The translations under genes and the position numbers were made by a program. The notes below the pieces were generated by a model that was given only the letters and a program-made list of their open reading frames with translations, was not told the origin of the DNA and did not search any database. A stretch of DNA of 64,000 nucleotides from Prevotella melaninogenica (lineage in GTDB: Bacteria; Bacteroidota; Bacteroidia; Bacteroidales; Bacteroidaceae): the NCBI RefSeq assembly GCF_018127965.1, contig NZ_CP072349.1, positions 810,001-874,000 of the forward strand, given 5' to 3'. Every line of letters begins with the position of its first letter. Positions within the stretch are counted from its first letter, which is position 1. Below, in pieces: positions 1 through 7,131 of this stretch.

Positions 1-2344
1 CATCTGCAAGAAAGTAACATCTATAAGCAGATATACTATTTCCACCTGCTGACACACTATAAGAGAGTAGGGCGTTATTTATCATCACCTGCTTATTTGC
101 AGACCTAAAGAATGTTGTTGAGTTAACGATAGGAGTACCATTAGCACCAACTGGAATAACACTATATATATGTGCGCTTGCAGACGTAAATCCAACATCG
201 CCAGTAGTAAAGGCAAGACGCTTATACTCCAACTCCGAGAATGTTGCTTTCTGTCTTACATTGAGCTTGTCAACCTCAGCTATGGATTTTCCGTATTCGT
301 CCTTGTAAACGCCAAATCCAGCACCATCCAATAGTCCAGCATGGAAGTCTGCACTCCTTAGCGCATCCGCAATGACGTTTAGTAATGTAGCGTTTCCGTT
401 GCTATCAAGACCTTTTCCTTGATCACCAACAGCGATACCCTTTAAGAATGTAATCAACTCTTGGGCGGTGTCGGGAGCGTTCTTACGGAGAAAGCGTGGG
501 TCTACATAGTTCTTTACAAGTTCACTTGTCTGCGTGGCATTCAATCCGCCACCACTAAAATTACCCGATAGGATGTTGTTCACATCCTCCTTTAGTTGCG
601 AAATAGTACCCTTGACGGCTTGATTGCCTACGGTTATCTCTTGGATAATCGGGTAATCGAGTTTTGTCACCATCTTAATTACACGGGTTGAGAGCTGATA
701 GCCCTGCCCATCATCAAAGGAGACTTTTTGCCCTATATACAGATTAGGGTTACTCTTTGCAAAGGCAACCGCATTAGATGCAAATGAGTAGTTGTTGTTG
801 TCCTGTGTTCGTCTGTTGATTTCCTTGATAGTGCGTGCAGCAAGCTCTTCTTGGGCGAGCTTTGTCTCATGCTCACCCATGACAATGTTAAACAACACGA
901 CCATATTACAAGTGAAGTCTGGGAGATTCTTACCACGTGGGTAAAGTCCCTCGCTCTCATTGGTAGGGATAATTGTATCTCCACTTTGATACTTGAGTAT
1001 TTCGTAATCACCCTTTAAGATGTCGACACCACTATCGCCCTCGTTTGGCTTTGGTGCTATTGGGTTGTTTATTTCGTGGTAGTGGAGTTCAAATCCCTCC
1101 TGCCCATTAGGCTGTCCAACAAGTCCCTGCGTAAGGACATCATAATGCCCATCTACTGCGTGGGTGTTAACCTTAAATATTCCTTTAAGCGTGTACCCTT
1201 GTAATACCTGCTTTGTAGGAATAATCTCATAGTCATACCAATAGTGAGTAATGATGTTTCCGCTTTCGTCCTTATCGTAAGTGGTATTGATGATAGTCTT
1301 GCCTTCTATCTGAGTTGTAGAAGGAAACGCAAGGCGCATATACCAAATAGTGTATGTCTTTTTGTTTCCCCTACTGTCAAGTTCTATTGTGTTTGTCTGA
1401 GAGTTCTTGAGATAACGCACGTGTTTACGGACGTTGTAAACATATAAATCGATATGTGGATATACATCATCAAAGGAGAGTGCAAGCGTTTGTTTGATTT
1501 CCATTGAAGCATCAAAAGCATCCTTTGTGATGATATTGCCGTCTGTGTCTACATAGATATACCCATCGGGATATACTGTCCTATCAAGTCCTAATCGTAG
1601 GAGGGTTGCTACGTTGCCAGTGCCAACAAGTGCCTTTGTAGACATATTCTTTGTTGACCCCTGCGGATAGAAACAATTATAATAAGGCTCTTTACTCTCA
1701 CTTATGGATGCCCTTTGTATATTGTCGTGTACCTTTAACGTTGGCACTTCCTCGCCAAGATTGATACTTATCTGACCAAAGTACAAAGCCTTATGCTTCC
1801 ATGATAAATGCCATTCACAAGCGTTATTCTTGCTGCCTTGCGCAATAGAAGATAATACGGAAAGTATATCATTCGATGATACGGAAAATGATACGGAACT
1901 ATCTACATTACCGCAAAGGGTGAATGTAAACTTTTCGCTCTCTGTCGTTATATTGAGTGCTTCATTGATAGCCTTACAAGCGTATTCAAGTGCGTTTGTT
2001 GTTAATCCGTCAAATGACCACTCCTGCTGCTTGATAGGGTTCTTATCCGCATCTGTGGTATCATAGAGAAACGGCACACGTGAAAGCCACATCAAAGGGT
2101 GCTGAAATTCGGGGGTGTACTTAAATCCTTTATCGTCCTCTGTCGGTGTGTATGGACTGAGTAGCCTATACTTTAAGCCGTCATCAAAAGGTATAATATA
2201 CGCACCTGCTGGCAAGGTGAGTTTTACATCACTTTGCCATGACAATCTCACAAGGTCACTTCTGCCTAATTCTTGCTCGTGTTCTGCGCCCTCTGTCAGT
2301 GTCGCATCGAATATCTTATTGTTATGAATGTCGTATATTACCAT
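1..2344 (-). CDS. Phage tail protein (tail-tip / prophage endopeptidase-like), partial
   Basis: An open frame of about 781 codons from an ATG at 2344 (protein begins MVIYDIHNNKIF) to the window edge with no stop, so the C-terminus is missing. It is a structural late gene read with the tape measure, and its size and position after the distal tail protein suggest a tail-tip, baseplate or receptor-binding subunit of the kind often annotated as minor structural or endopeptidase tail protein; I see no diagnostic catalytic motif. The frame is separated from the rest of the tail operon by the inserted 2.4-8.3 kb module. A TATCTTTG -7 element at 2350-2357 lies only five bases before the ATG, so it may be transcribed from its own leaderless promoter. 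Confidence 0.75.
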   Translation of the reverse strand, partial: MVIYDIHNNKIFDATLTEGAEHEQELGRSDLVRLSWQSDVKLTLPAGAYIIPFDDGLKYRLLSPYTPTEDDKGFKYTPEFQHPLMWLSRVPFLYDTTDADKNPIKQQEWSFDGLTTNALEYACKAINEALNITTESEKFTFTLCGNVDSSVSFSVSSNDILSVLSSIAQGSKNNACEWHLSWKHKALYFGQISINLGEEVPTLKVHDNIQRASISESKEPYYNCFYPQGSTKNMSTKALVGTGNVATLLRLGLDRTVYPDGYIYVDTDGNIITKDAFDASMEIKQTLALSFDDVYPHIDLYVYNVRKHVRYLKNSQTNTIELDSRGNKKTYTIWYMRLAFPSTTQIEGKTIINTTYDKDESGNIITHYWYDYEIIPTKQVLQGYTLKGIFKVNTHAVDGHYDVLTQGLVGQPNGQEGFELHYHEINNPIAPKPNEGDSGVDILKGDYEILKYQSGDTIIPTNESEGLYPRGKNLPDFTCNMVVLFNIVMGEHETKLAQEELAARTIKEINRRTQDNNNYSFASNAVAFAKSNPNLYIGQKVSFDDGQGYQLSTRVIKMVTKLDYPIIQEITVGNQAVKGTISQLKEDVNNILSGNFSGGGLNATQTSELVKNYVDPRFLRKNAPDTAQELITFLKGIAVGDQGKGLDSNGNATLLNVIADALRSADFHAGLLDGAGFGVYKDEYGKSIAEVDKLNVRQKATFSELEYKRLAFTTGDVGFTSASAHIYSVIPVGANGTPIVNSTTFFRSANKQVMINNALLSYSVSAGGNSISAYRCYFLAD

Positions 2345-2399
2345 AGCTACAAAGATACCGACAAAAAGAAAAGATAGGGTAGAGGATAAAAACAGAAAA

Positions 2400-2421
2400 G
2401 CCACAACAAAAACGTTGTGGC
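2400..2421 (-). terminator. Rho-independent terminator after the 79-aa gene
   Basis: GCCACAAC/GTTGTGGC 8-bp stem followed on the minus strand by a T-rich run. It lies just past the stop of the 79-aa gene at 2439 and before the tail gene at 2344, so it would block read-through from the module into the tail gene. Confidence 0.75.
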
Positions 2422-2438
2422 AAATCTTTTATATGTGG

Positions 2439-2678
2439 CTAAATTACTTTGTAATTGCTTTCTGTGCTATTGGTGTCTATCTGCTCGGATAGAAGATGCA
2501 TTATAACATCATTCATAGCTATGTATGCGTTATCTAATGAGTCTTCAAAGGCTTTATCATATCCTAATAGGGTTTCATGAACTTTGCCCAATGTGTTAAA
2601 GCACTCATCTAATTTCTTTTTGCAGTCGAACAGCTCTGCCGTTTCTTTGCATAGGGTTATTGTCTTAATCTCGGTCAT
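2439..2678 (-). CDS. Small phage protein, paralogue of the 26533 gene
   Basis: 79 residues, acidic and helical, no recognisable domain. It is clearly homologous to the 76-residue protein at 26533-26763: both contain TAELxxCKKxLDECF near the start and end in TSTESxYKVI or NSTESNYKVI. It is one of the gene pairs shared by the two immunity modules. It lies downstream of the antirepressor gene with a 145-base gap holding two hairpins, and is followed by a terminator. Function unknown. Confidence 0.8.
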   Translation of the reverse strand: MTEIKTITLCKETAELFDCKKKLDECFNTLGKVHETLLGYDKAFEDSLDNAYIAMNDVIMHLLSEQIDTNSTESNYKVI

Positions 2679-2720
2679 AGTCTTAATAGTTTTATAATCT
2701 TATAATTTGTTGATTTTCAG

Positions 2721-2805
2721 CATGGAGCATTTTTGCTCCATGGCTATATCTCTTTAAGAGTTCTGTTGTAACTTGTTGATTATCACCATATCGCATTTTT
2801 GCGAT
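2721..2805 (-). repeat. Two tandem hairpin-plus-tail elements
   Basis: Two short hairpins, CATGGAGCA/TGCTCCATG (2721-2742) and ATCGCA/TGCGAT (2790-2805), both with a four-base loop inside GCATTTTTGC. Read on the minus strand each is followed by nearly the same tail, AATCAACAAGTTA or AATCAACAAATTA. They fill the gap between the KilA-N gene and the 79-aa gene. Neither has a U-run after it, so they are not typical terminators; a repeated RNA or protein signal is more likely. Confidence 0.55.
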
Positions 2806-2823
2806 TGGGCTTTTTTCGCTCAT

Positions 2824-3608
2824 TTATGCTACTTTGAATTTGTTTACAAAGTAAATTTGCCCTTTACCAGTTACCTTTGGAGTTATTGTCGTGTACATTA
2901 CACCATTGTTACCGCTACGAGTGCCTTTCTTCAATTCAAATAGACCTTGTTCAATGTAGCGTTGATTTGGTATATTGTATCTCTCGCCCTTTGTGCCAAG
3001 ATACCCATTTTCACGTAACCACTTGAAAAGTCGCTTTTCGCCCATAGGATAGCCGTTTTGGTCAATCAGCTTTGCAAGTTCACCAATCAAGCATGAAGAT
3101 GCAGAACCGCTGACTGCTTGCGTAAATGTCACTGCTGGGGCTGTTTCTTCTATTATTCTTTTGTTCTCAGCTTCAAGCCGTGCCTTTTCCTCTCTTTCTT
3201 GTTTCAGTTGTGTTGCCATTCTGATAACAAGGTCAGGGTTGTTCACCATTTCGTCAAGTGTTGGCTGTGTGGCTGTCATGCCATACTTTAGCAGTTCTTT
3301 TATTCTATCATTGCACCAAATCGCAAAAGCAGGGCTAAGCCAACGTGCAAACTCTAATGCTACATCTTCGTGCATCCATGTGCCGCCACCGCCATTGATA
3401 CCACCGCTATTTGTCTGAATTAGAGCGGTGTCCGATTTTCGGATAGCGGTCAAAGCTGCCAAAAACTCTTTGTAGATGGTAATTCTAACCACTTTGCAGG
3501 ACGCTTATCAAAAGATTTTGCCATTTCAGTTGCATTTACCATCACATTTTTGCCGTTTGCAAAAGAAATCTTACTACCTTTGTAATCGTAAACAATAGGT
3601 GTGTTCAT
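2824..3608 (-). pseudogene. KilA-N domain phage antirepressor, split by a -1 frameshift
   Basis: Phage antirepressors of this type relieve repression by binding the repressor or DNA. The ATG at 3608 opens a 52-codon frame with the KilA-N start (NGKNVMVNATEMAKSFDKRP then AKWLELPSTK) which ends at 3450. The rest of the domain (EFLAALTAIRKSDTALIQTN and FARWLSPAFAIWCNDRIKEL) and a C-terminal KilAC/ANT-type region continue in the -1 frame to 2824. Family alignment puts the switch at STK|EFL, bases 3467-3472, where the DNA reads ACA AAG AGT. One missing G (AAAGGAG expected) or a -1 slip on A AAG would restore a 261-residue protein. Inactivation, sequencing error and programmed slippage cannot be told apart here. 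The leader carries the structured RNA at 3668-3766. Confidence 0.85.
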
Positions 3609-3634
3609 ATTTGAATATTTTGTTTATATTTGGC

Positions 3635-3652
3635 AGGTCAACCCCCTGCCAT
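3635..3652 (-). promoter_or_regulatory. Leader hairpin before the KilA-N start
   Basis: Minus-strand stem GGCAGG/CCTGCC with a short G-rich loop, about 30 bases before the ATG at 3608. No U-run follows it. It is absent from the otherwise similar leader of the Rha gene at 26324. Confidence 0.4.
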
Positions 3653-3667
3653 TTTTGTTTATAAAAC

Positions 3668-3780
3668 AAGGGCAAAAACTAAGAAGTCTTGATGTGGTGT
3701 TTAGACCTCGAAGTTAATGCCCTTTAAATATCTTCTCTACCACCAAACACCACTAAGGCGGTTACTACATTGCAAAGATA
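3668..3780 (-). promoter_or_regulatory. Promoter and structured leader RNA of the KilA-N antirepressor (kissing-hairpin candidate)
   Basis: A TATCTTTG -7 element at 3773-3780 starts a leader of about 160 bases. It contains hairpin D (3757-3762 with 3739-3744, one G-U), whose 12-base loop ends in GTGGTGTTT (3745-3753). Hairpin C (3703-3709 with 3683-3689, one G-U) has a loop that begins AAACACCAC (3694-3702), the exact complement of the D loop. A 7-bp helix AAGGGCA/TGCCCTT (3718-3724 with 3668-3674) encloses hairpin C. The same layout occurs at 26356-26456 with different stems and loops that still pair, and an identical connecting segment. This is covariation read directly from two copies. The role, probably control of antirepressor translation or transcription, is inferred. 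Confidence 0.7.
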
Positions 3781-3804
3781 TTGCTTTCTTATCTTCTATC
3801 TCTT

Positions 3805-3915
3805 TTATCTTTTGCGAGTAAAACTACAACGCTTCGATTGTTGTTTTTTCTCTGTTTTGATAGCGTTATCCACTATCTCATTAACCCATGCTGCTGTTTC
3901 TTGTAAGTTGTTCAT
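3805..3915 (-). CDS. Very small phage protein (36 aa), paralogue of the 26768 gene
   Basis: A 36-codon frame beginning MNNLQETAAWVNEIVDNAIK. Its paralogue in the other module (26768-26869) begins MDKLKETAAWVNDIVAHALE. The conserved ETAAWVN(E/D)IV core in two diverged copies is good evidence that it is translated. Its ATG overlaps the stop of the ASCH gene (TAATG), so translation is probably coupled. Function unknown; a small helical regulator or inhibitor is possible. Confidence 0.7.
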   Translation of the reverse strand: MNNLQETAAWVNEIVDNAIKTEKKQQSKRCSFTRKR

Positions 3916-4301
3916 TATCCCTTTGGTTTATAGGCAAGCACTTTGCCTAAGTTATACACTACTTGTTCTACCACCCATACAAGTGGCTCACCTTTCTCAT
4001 CTGTACCATATTGATATATGATAGGCTCGCCCTTTTCGTCTGTGATAATCTCACAATAGGCAGACTTTACTTCAACAAGTGCTGATGCTCTATTTTTCGC
4101 ATAGCCTACATAAAGCTGTAAGGCATCATACTGAATAGGGATAGCATTGCCGTTCTCATCTTCTACTTCGTAGCCGTCTTTGTCAAGCTGTACAAGTCGC
4201 TTGATAGTCGTTGGCTTCACCTCTCTAAACTCTTGCTTTTTCGTGCCTTTGATAATCTCGTCAAAGAAACACTGCTTAATAATAAGGTTTAATGTCTTCA
4301 T
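3915..4301 (-). CDS. ASCH domain protein
   Basis: ASCH domains are small beta-barrels of the PUA-like group thought to bind RNA. The protein starts MKTLNLIIKQCFFDEIIKGT, followed by a REVKPTTIKRL segment and the ALVEVKSAYCEI strand typical of this phage family. I prefer the ATG at 4301 over one five codons upstream because both paralogues start at MKxLNLIIK. It is one of three ASCH copies in this prophage (also 25041 and 27727). It overlaps the next small gene by its stop codon and lies in the leftward early operon of the left module. Confidence 0.8.
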   Translation of the reverse strand: MKTLNLIIKQCFFDEIIKGTKKQEFREVKPTTIKRLVQLDKDGYEVEDENGNAIPIQYDALQLYVGYAKNRASALVEVKSAYCEIITDEKGEPIIYQYGTDEKGEPLVWVVEQVVYNLGKVLAYKPKG

Positions 4302-4305
4302 TGTC

Positions 4306-4578
4306 TTAATATCCAAATTGCTTTGGTGTGCCTATTCTAAGGTTATGCACACGCTTTACAAGTTTGCGACCTATATTGTAACTATCACCACATATACAGC
4401 GACCTAAGAATTTATCCCATGTTAGGTTATTCATGCAGATTGTTTTTGTATCGCCATTATCTAACAATATGGTATCACCACGCTTAATATCTGCTTTGTG
4501 TACTTCTTCAATGTCACAATCAACGATAACAACATTGTTCTGATGCTTGTAGCTATATGTAATATGATAGTTCTTCAT
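4306..4578 (-). CDS. Hypothetical phage protein (90 aa)
   Basis: 90 residues beginning MKNYHITYSYKHQNNVVIVD, rich in beta-forming residues with two Cys in a CICGDS stretch. No family recognised. It sits four bases before the ASCH start in the same leftward operon and, unlike its neighbours, has no counterpart in the right module. Confidence 0.6.
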   Translation of the reverse strand: MKNYHITYSYKHQNNVVIVDCDIEEVHKADIKRGDTILLDNGDTKTICMNNLTWDKFLGRCICGDSYNIGRKLVKRVHNLRIGTPKQFGY

Positions 4579-4595
4579 TGTCTTTGCTTTTAGTA

Positions 4596-4613
4596 GGGTA
4601 GGCGAACCTACCC
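4596..4613 (-). terminator. Hairpin after the DUF2693 gene
   Basis: Perfect 7-bp stem GGGTAGG/CCTACCC with a four-base loop (TTCG on the minus strand), ten bases past the DUF2693 stop at 4624. The run after it is only moderately T-rich, so it may attenuate rather than end transcription into the ASCH gene. Confidence 0.55.
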
Positions 4614-4623
4614 CGATGTTGAT

Positions 4624-4950
4624 TTATGCTATTCTAACTAAGTTTGCTTTTTTGAAACAACGCCACTCGTCTTTTTCGCAATCAAAGTACACTTGACAAG
4701 TGTCTGCTGTTTTCTTTGTACCCTTTGTCGCAGGTATTCTGTCACTCATAAGAGTGCCGTAAGCCTCTCTCAGAGTGCCGTCTACTTTCTGAAAGTAGAA
4801 CTTAACTATTCGCTTGCTAAGGGCTGCTTTTAGCTTGATATTAACCCAAGCGCACTTTAACGCTTCTGATAATGTATAACCATTCTTGCGTACGAACTGC
4901 CAAGCAAGATTCATTACCTCTCTCATAGTGTTCTTTAATGTAGTACTCAT
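4624..4950 (-). CDS. DUF2693 / WYL_2 SH3-like small phage protein
   Basis: 108 residues from the ATG at 4950 (MSTTLKNTMREVMNLAWQFV). The C-terminal half, VKFYFQKVDGTLREAYGTL then CEKDEWRCFKKANLVRI, matches the Sm/SH3-like barrel family PF10902 common in Bacteroidota phages and mobile elements; its role is not established. It is the first gene of the leftward operon facing the repressor, as is its paralogue at 26871. Bases 4624-4758 are identical to 26871-27005 (135 bases), which points to recent duplication or gene conversion. Confidence 0.75.
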   Translation of the reverse strand: MSTTLKNTMREVMNLAWQFVRKNGYTLSEALKCAWVNIKLKAALSKRIVKFYFQKVDGTLREAYGTLMSDRIPATKGTKKTADTCQVYFDCEKDEWRCFKKANLVRIA

Positions 4951-4996
4951 AATCTTATAGTTTAATAGTTTTATACTTTGTTTCTTAATCACAATG

Positions 4997-5167
4997 CAAA
5001 GACATAATGTTTATTCTATATTTGCAAACAAAAATATAAAATTTATCCTATATTTAACTTCTGTTTGCAAACAAAGGGTGTATTTTATATTTGTTCACAT
5101 AAAAATAAGTTGTATTTTATATTTTAGCCGTTTTTCTTGTTTTATTAGAACTTAAATACTAACTTTG
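4997..5167. promoter_or_regulatory. Divergent promoters with four operator repeats (left immunity module)
   Basis: Rightward promoter: CTTG (5137-5140), 19 bases, TAACTTTG (5160-5167). Leftward promoter: TTTG (complement of 5025-5028), 20 bases, TGTCTTTG (complement of 4997-5004). Between and over them are four direct repeats of the form KTATYYTATATTT at 5011, 5043, 5080 and 5112, so 32, 37 and 32 bases apart. The first lies between the -33 and -7 of the leftward promoter and the last just upstream of the rightward -33, the expected layout for repressor control. A 12-base palindrome TGTTTGCAAACA lies at 5062-5073. Confidence 0.8.
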
Positions 5168-5194
5168 CACCTATTATTATATAATATAAACTCT

Positions 5195-5482
5195 ATGAAT
5201 CTAAAAAAGGTAATTAAAGAACATGGATGGACGCTTGAACGTCTGGCATCTGAAATGAAAGGCAAGGATGGCGTAAAGGGCGTTTCTCAACCATCAGTAT
5301 CGAGTATTATTAATGGGAACCCTACATTTGACAAATTGCAGGAGATAGCATCTATTATAGGTGTGTCGGTATCTGAACTCGTTGCAGACGAAAAGGACGC
5401 ACCAAACACCATCATTTGCCCCCATTGTGGAGAAAAAATCGTATTAGAAGCAAAAAAGGTTTCTAATAATGCTGAAAAATAG
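5195..5482 (+). CDS. Xre-type phage repressor with C-terminal zinc ribbon (left module)
   Basis: 95 residues from the ATG at 5195 (MNLKKVIKEHGWTLERLASE), chosen over an upstream in-frame Met because the right-module homologue starts at the same point and the promoter would place the mRNA start after the upstream Met. A helix-turn-helix with recognition segment GVSQPSVSSIING is followed by LQEIASIIGVSVSELVADEK and a CPHC half zinc ribbon. Its paralogue at 27442 is nearly identical outside the recognition helix. It probably represses the divergent promoters at 4997-5167 and keeps the lysogen stable. The moron genes follow on the same strand. Confidence 0.85.
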   Translation: MNLKKVIKEHGWTLERLASEMKGKDGVKGVSQPSVSSIINGNPTFDKLQEIASIIGVSVSELVADEKDAPNTIICPHCGEKIVLEAKKVSNNAEK

Positions 5483-5529
5483 TTTTTGTTTGTTACTTTT
5501 GCGGAGTAATAACTAAAAACTTTAATGAA

Positions 5530-5829
5530 ATGAAAAAGTTCCTACTACCAATTACAATTTTACTCTTGGCTATTTTGGGGTGTGACAGAAAGACTCCATC
5601 TCAATGCGCTAAAGATGATGTGGAGCAATATATACAATCGTGTAAGGAAGATGAAATGAAACATGAAAGGTATATAGATAGTCTCGTTAATGTTGCAACT
5701 GGTCTTGATGGAGAAACACTTGTAAGGAATAGACAAAATGCCTTAGATATTCTAAGGAAAGAATACCCTCAAATGAATGAAAAGTGGGACTCTGTGCAAG
5801 AAAGTATATGTAATGGCGATTTATATTAA
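5530..5829 (+). CDS. Small lipoprotein, probable moron
   Basis: 99 residues with a lipoprotein signal: MKKFLLPITILLLAILGC, where ILGC is the lipobox and Cys18 the lipidated residue. The mature part is charged and helical with no known domain. It lies 47 bases after the repressor on the same strand, and TACTTTTG at 5494-5501 could be its own -7 element. The location suggests expression in the lysogen. Surface lipoproteins in this position often change host envelope properties or exclude other phages, but that is inference. Confidence 0.7.
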   Translation: MKKFLLPITILLLAILGCDRKTPSQCAKDDVEQYIQSCKEDEMKHERYIDSLVNVATGLDGETLVRNRQNALDILRKEYPQMNEKWDSVQESICNGDLY

Positions 5830-5931
5830 TATTATGAAATGGCAGCTTTGTGGCTTTTGTTAAGGATGGAGTTAACATTTACCATGCTGAAAGTTGGCAG
5901 GAATTAGAAAAACTCATAAGTGTGAGAAATA

Positions 5932-7128
5932 ATGGGAATACTATTTCGCAAGCGTATTAAAATAGCCAAAGGCGTACACCTGAATATAAGTAAAAGTGGC
6001 ACAAGTCTATCTGTTGGACCACGAGGCGCAAAGGTTACGATAGGAAAGAAAGGTGTTTATGCAAATGTAGGAATACCCGGAACAGGGTTGTATGCAAGAC
6101 AAAAGATAAGTGGTGCAAGAAATACTACATATAAAAAATTGAAAAGACAGCAAGAAAATGAAGCTATAAATGCAAACCCCTTACGTTTCCTTATTATCTT
6201 TATTTCGTTGTTTTTATCAGTCATTTTACCATTATGGGGGGATGCTTCTTGGTGGTGGTTTCCCTCATTGTCAATAGGTGGTATAATTATAGGATTGTGT
6301 ATTCCTAATCCTAAAGAAAAAGATTCTGTTGATATTGTAAATGACGAGCCATTGCCAAATGACGTTGTGGAGAAAAAAGATGAAAAAATAGCTTCCAAAT
6401 TAAAAGAAGAAGATGTATCTAAGTTAGAAAATATAATCAAGTTACTAAATCTTGACCCATATTTTTTAGAAGTAGCACGCCTTGTAATTTCCACGCAACA
6501 AGGTTCTACGAGCGCAATACAAAGGAGATTTAACATTGGATATAATAGGGCGGGGAGAATAATTGACCAACTTGAGCAAGTGGGAGTTGTTGGTATTGCG
6601 ACTGGCTCTGCCCCAAGATGTGTATTGCTTTCAGATGAAAATGCACTTTTGGAAATAATATCTAATTTAGATGTTGAAAAATTCAAGGAACATATACAAA
6701 CAGAACCTTTCGCGGAAGCAAATTATTTCGAGGAATGCTCGCGCTTGATAGGTCTCGGCATTAATTTAGAGAAAGAAGGAATGATAGACGAAGCTATTAA
6801 TGTTTATGAAAAATCTATTGTTCCACAATTACCAGCAAAACACCCATACGAAAGACTGGCTATTTTGTATCGAAAACGTAAAGATTATGTAAATGAAATT
6901 AGGGTGCTAACAATCGCTATCAGTGTCTTTATGAAAGAGAATGAAAGGAGAGCAGGAATAGTATGCGACAAAGATGGTTCTCTCCATGATATGGTTATGC
7001 AGGCACTTGAAACTAATGAGAGTATAAGATATGAAGATGGGAAATGGGCTTTTGTTCAATATGATGTTATGGAATTTATAACTCGCTTAGAAAAAGCAAA
7101 GAAATTATTAAATAATCAAAATAAATAA
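5932..7128 (+). CDS. DUF4236 - membrane - FtsK-gamma-like winged helix - TPR protein
   Basis: 398 residues with an unusual domain order. Residues 1-60 are a DUF4236 domain (IKIAKGVHLNISKSGTSLSV, GVYANVGIPGTGLYAR). Two hydrophobic segments at about 86-103 and 106-126 anchor it in the membrane. Residues about 170-235 resemble the DNA-reading gamma domain of FtsK (YFLEVARLVISTQQGSTSA, QRRFNIGYNRAGRIIDQLEQ). Residues 255-330 look like TPR helices. FtsK gamma recognises KOPS and activates XerD, but no ATPase motor is present. It lies between a lipoprotein and another membrane protein in the moron operon, with the next gene three bases away. Function unknown; a membrane sensor of DNA or an anti-phage role is speculative. 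Confidence 0.75.
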   Translation: MGILFRKRIKIAKGVHLNISKSGTSLSVGPRGAKVTIGKKGVYANVGIPGTGLYARQKISGARNTTYKKLKRQQENEAINANPLRFLIIFISLFLSVILPLWGDASWWWFPSLSIGGIIIGLCIPNPKEKDSVDIVNDEPLPNDVVEKKDEKIASKLKEEDVSKLENIIKLLNLDPYFLEVARLVISTQQGSTSAIQRRFNIGYNRAGRIIDQLEQVGVVGIATGSAPRCVLLSDENALLEIISNLDVEKFKEHIQTEPFAEANYFEECSRLIGLGINLEKEGMIDEAINVYEKSIVPQLPAKHPYERLAILYRKRKDYVNEIRVLTIAISVFMKENERRAGIVCDKDGSLHDMVMQALETNESIRYEDGKWAFVQYDVMEFITRLEKAKKLLNNQNK

Positions 7129-7131
7129 GGT

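Noticed and set aside
3668..3766. Leader RNA considered a type III toxin-antitoxin RNA
   Set aside because: No tandem antitoxin repeats and no ToxN-like gene follow.
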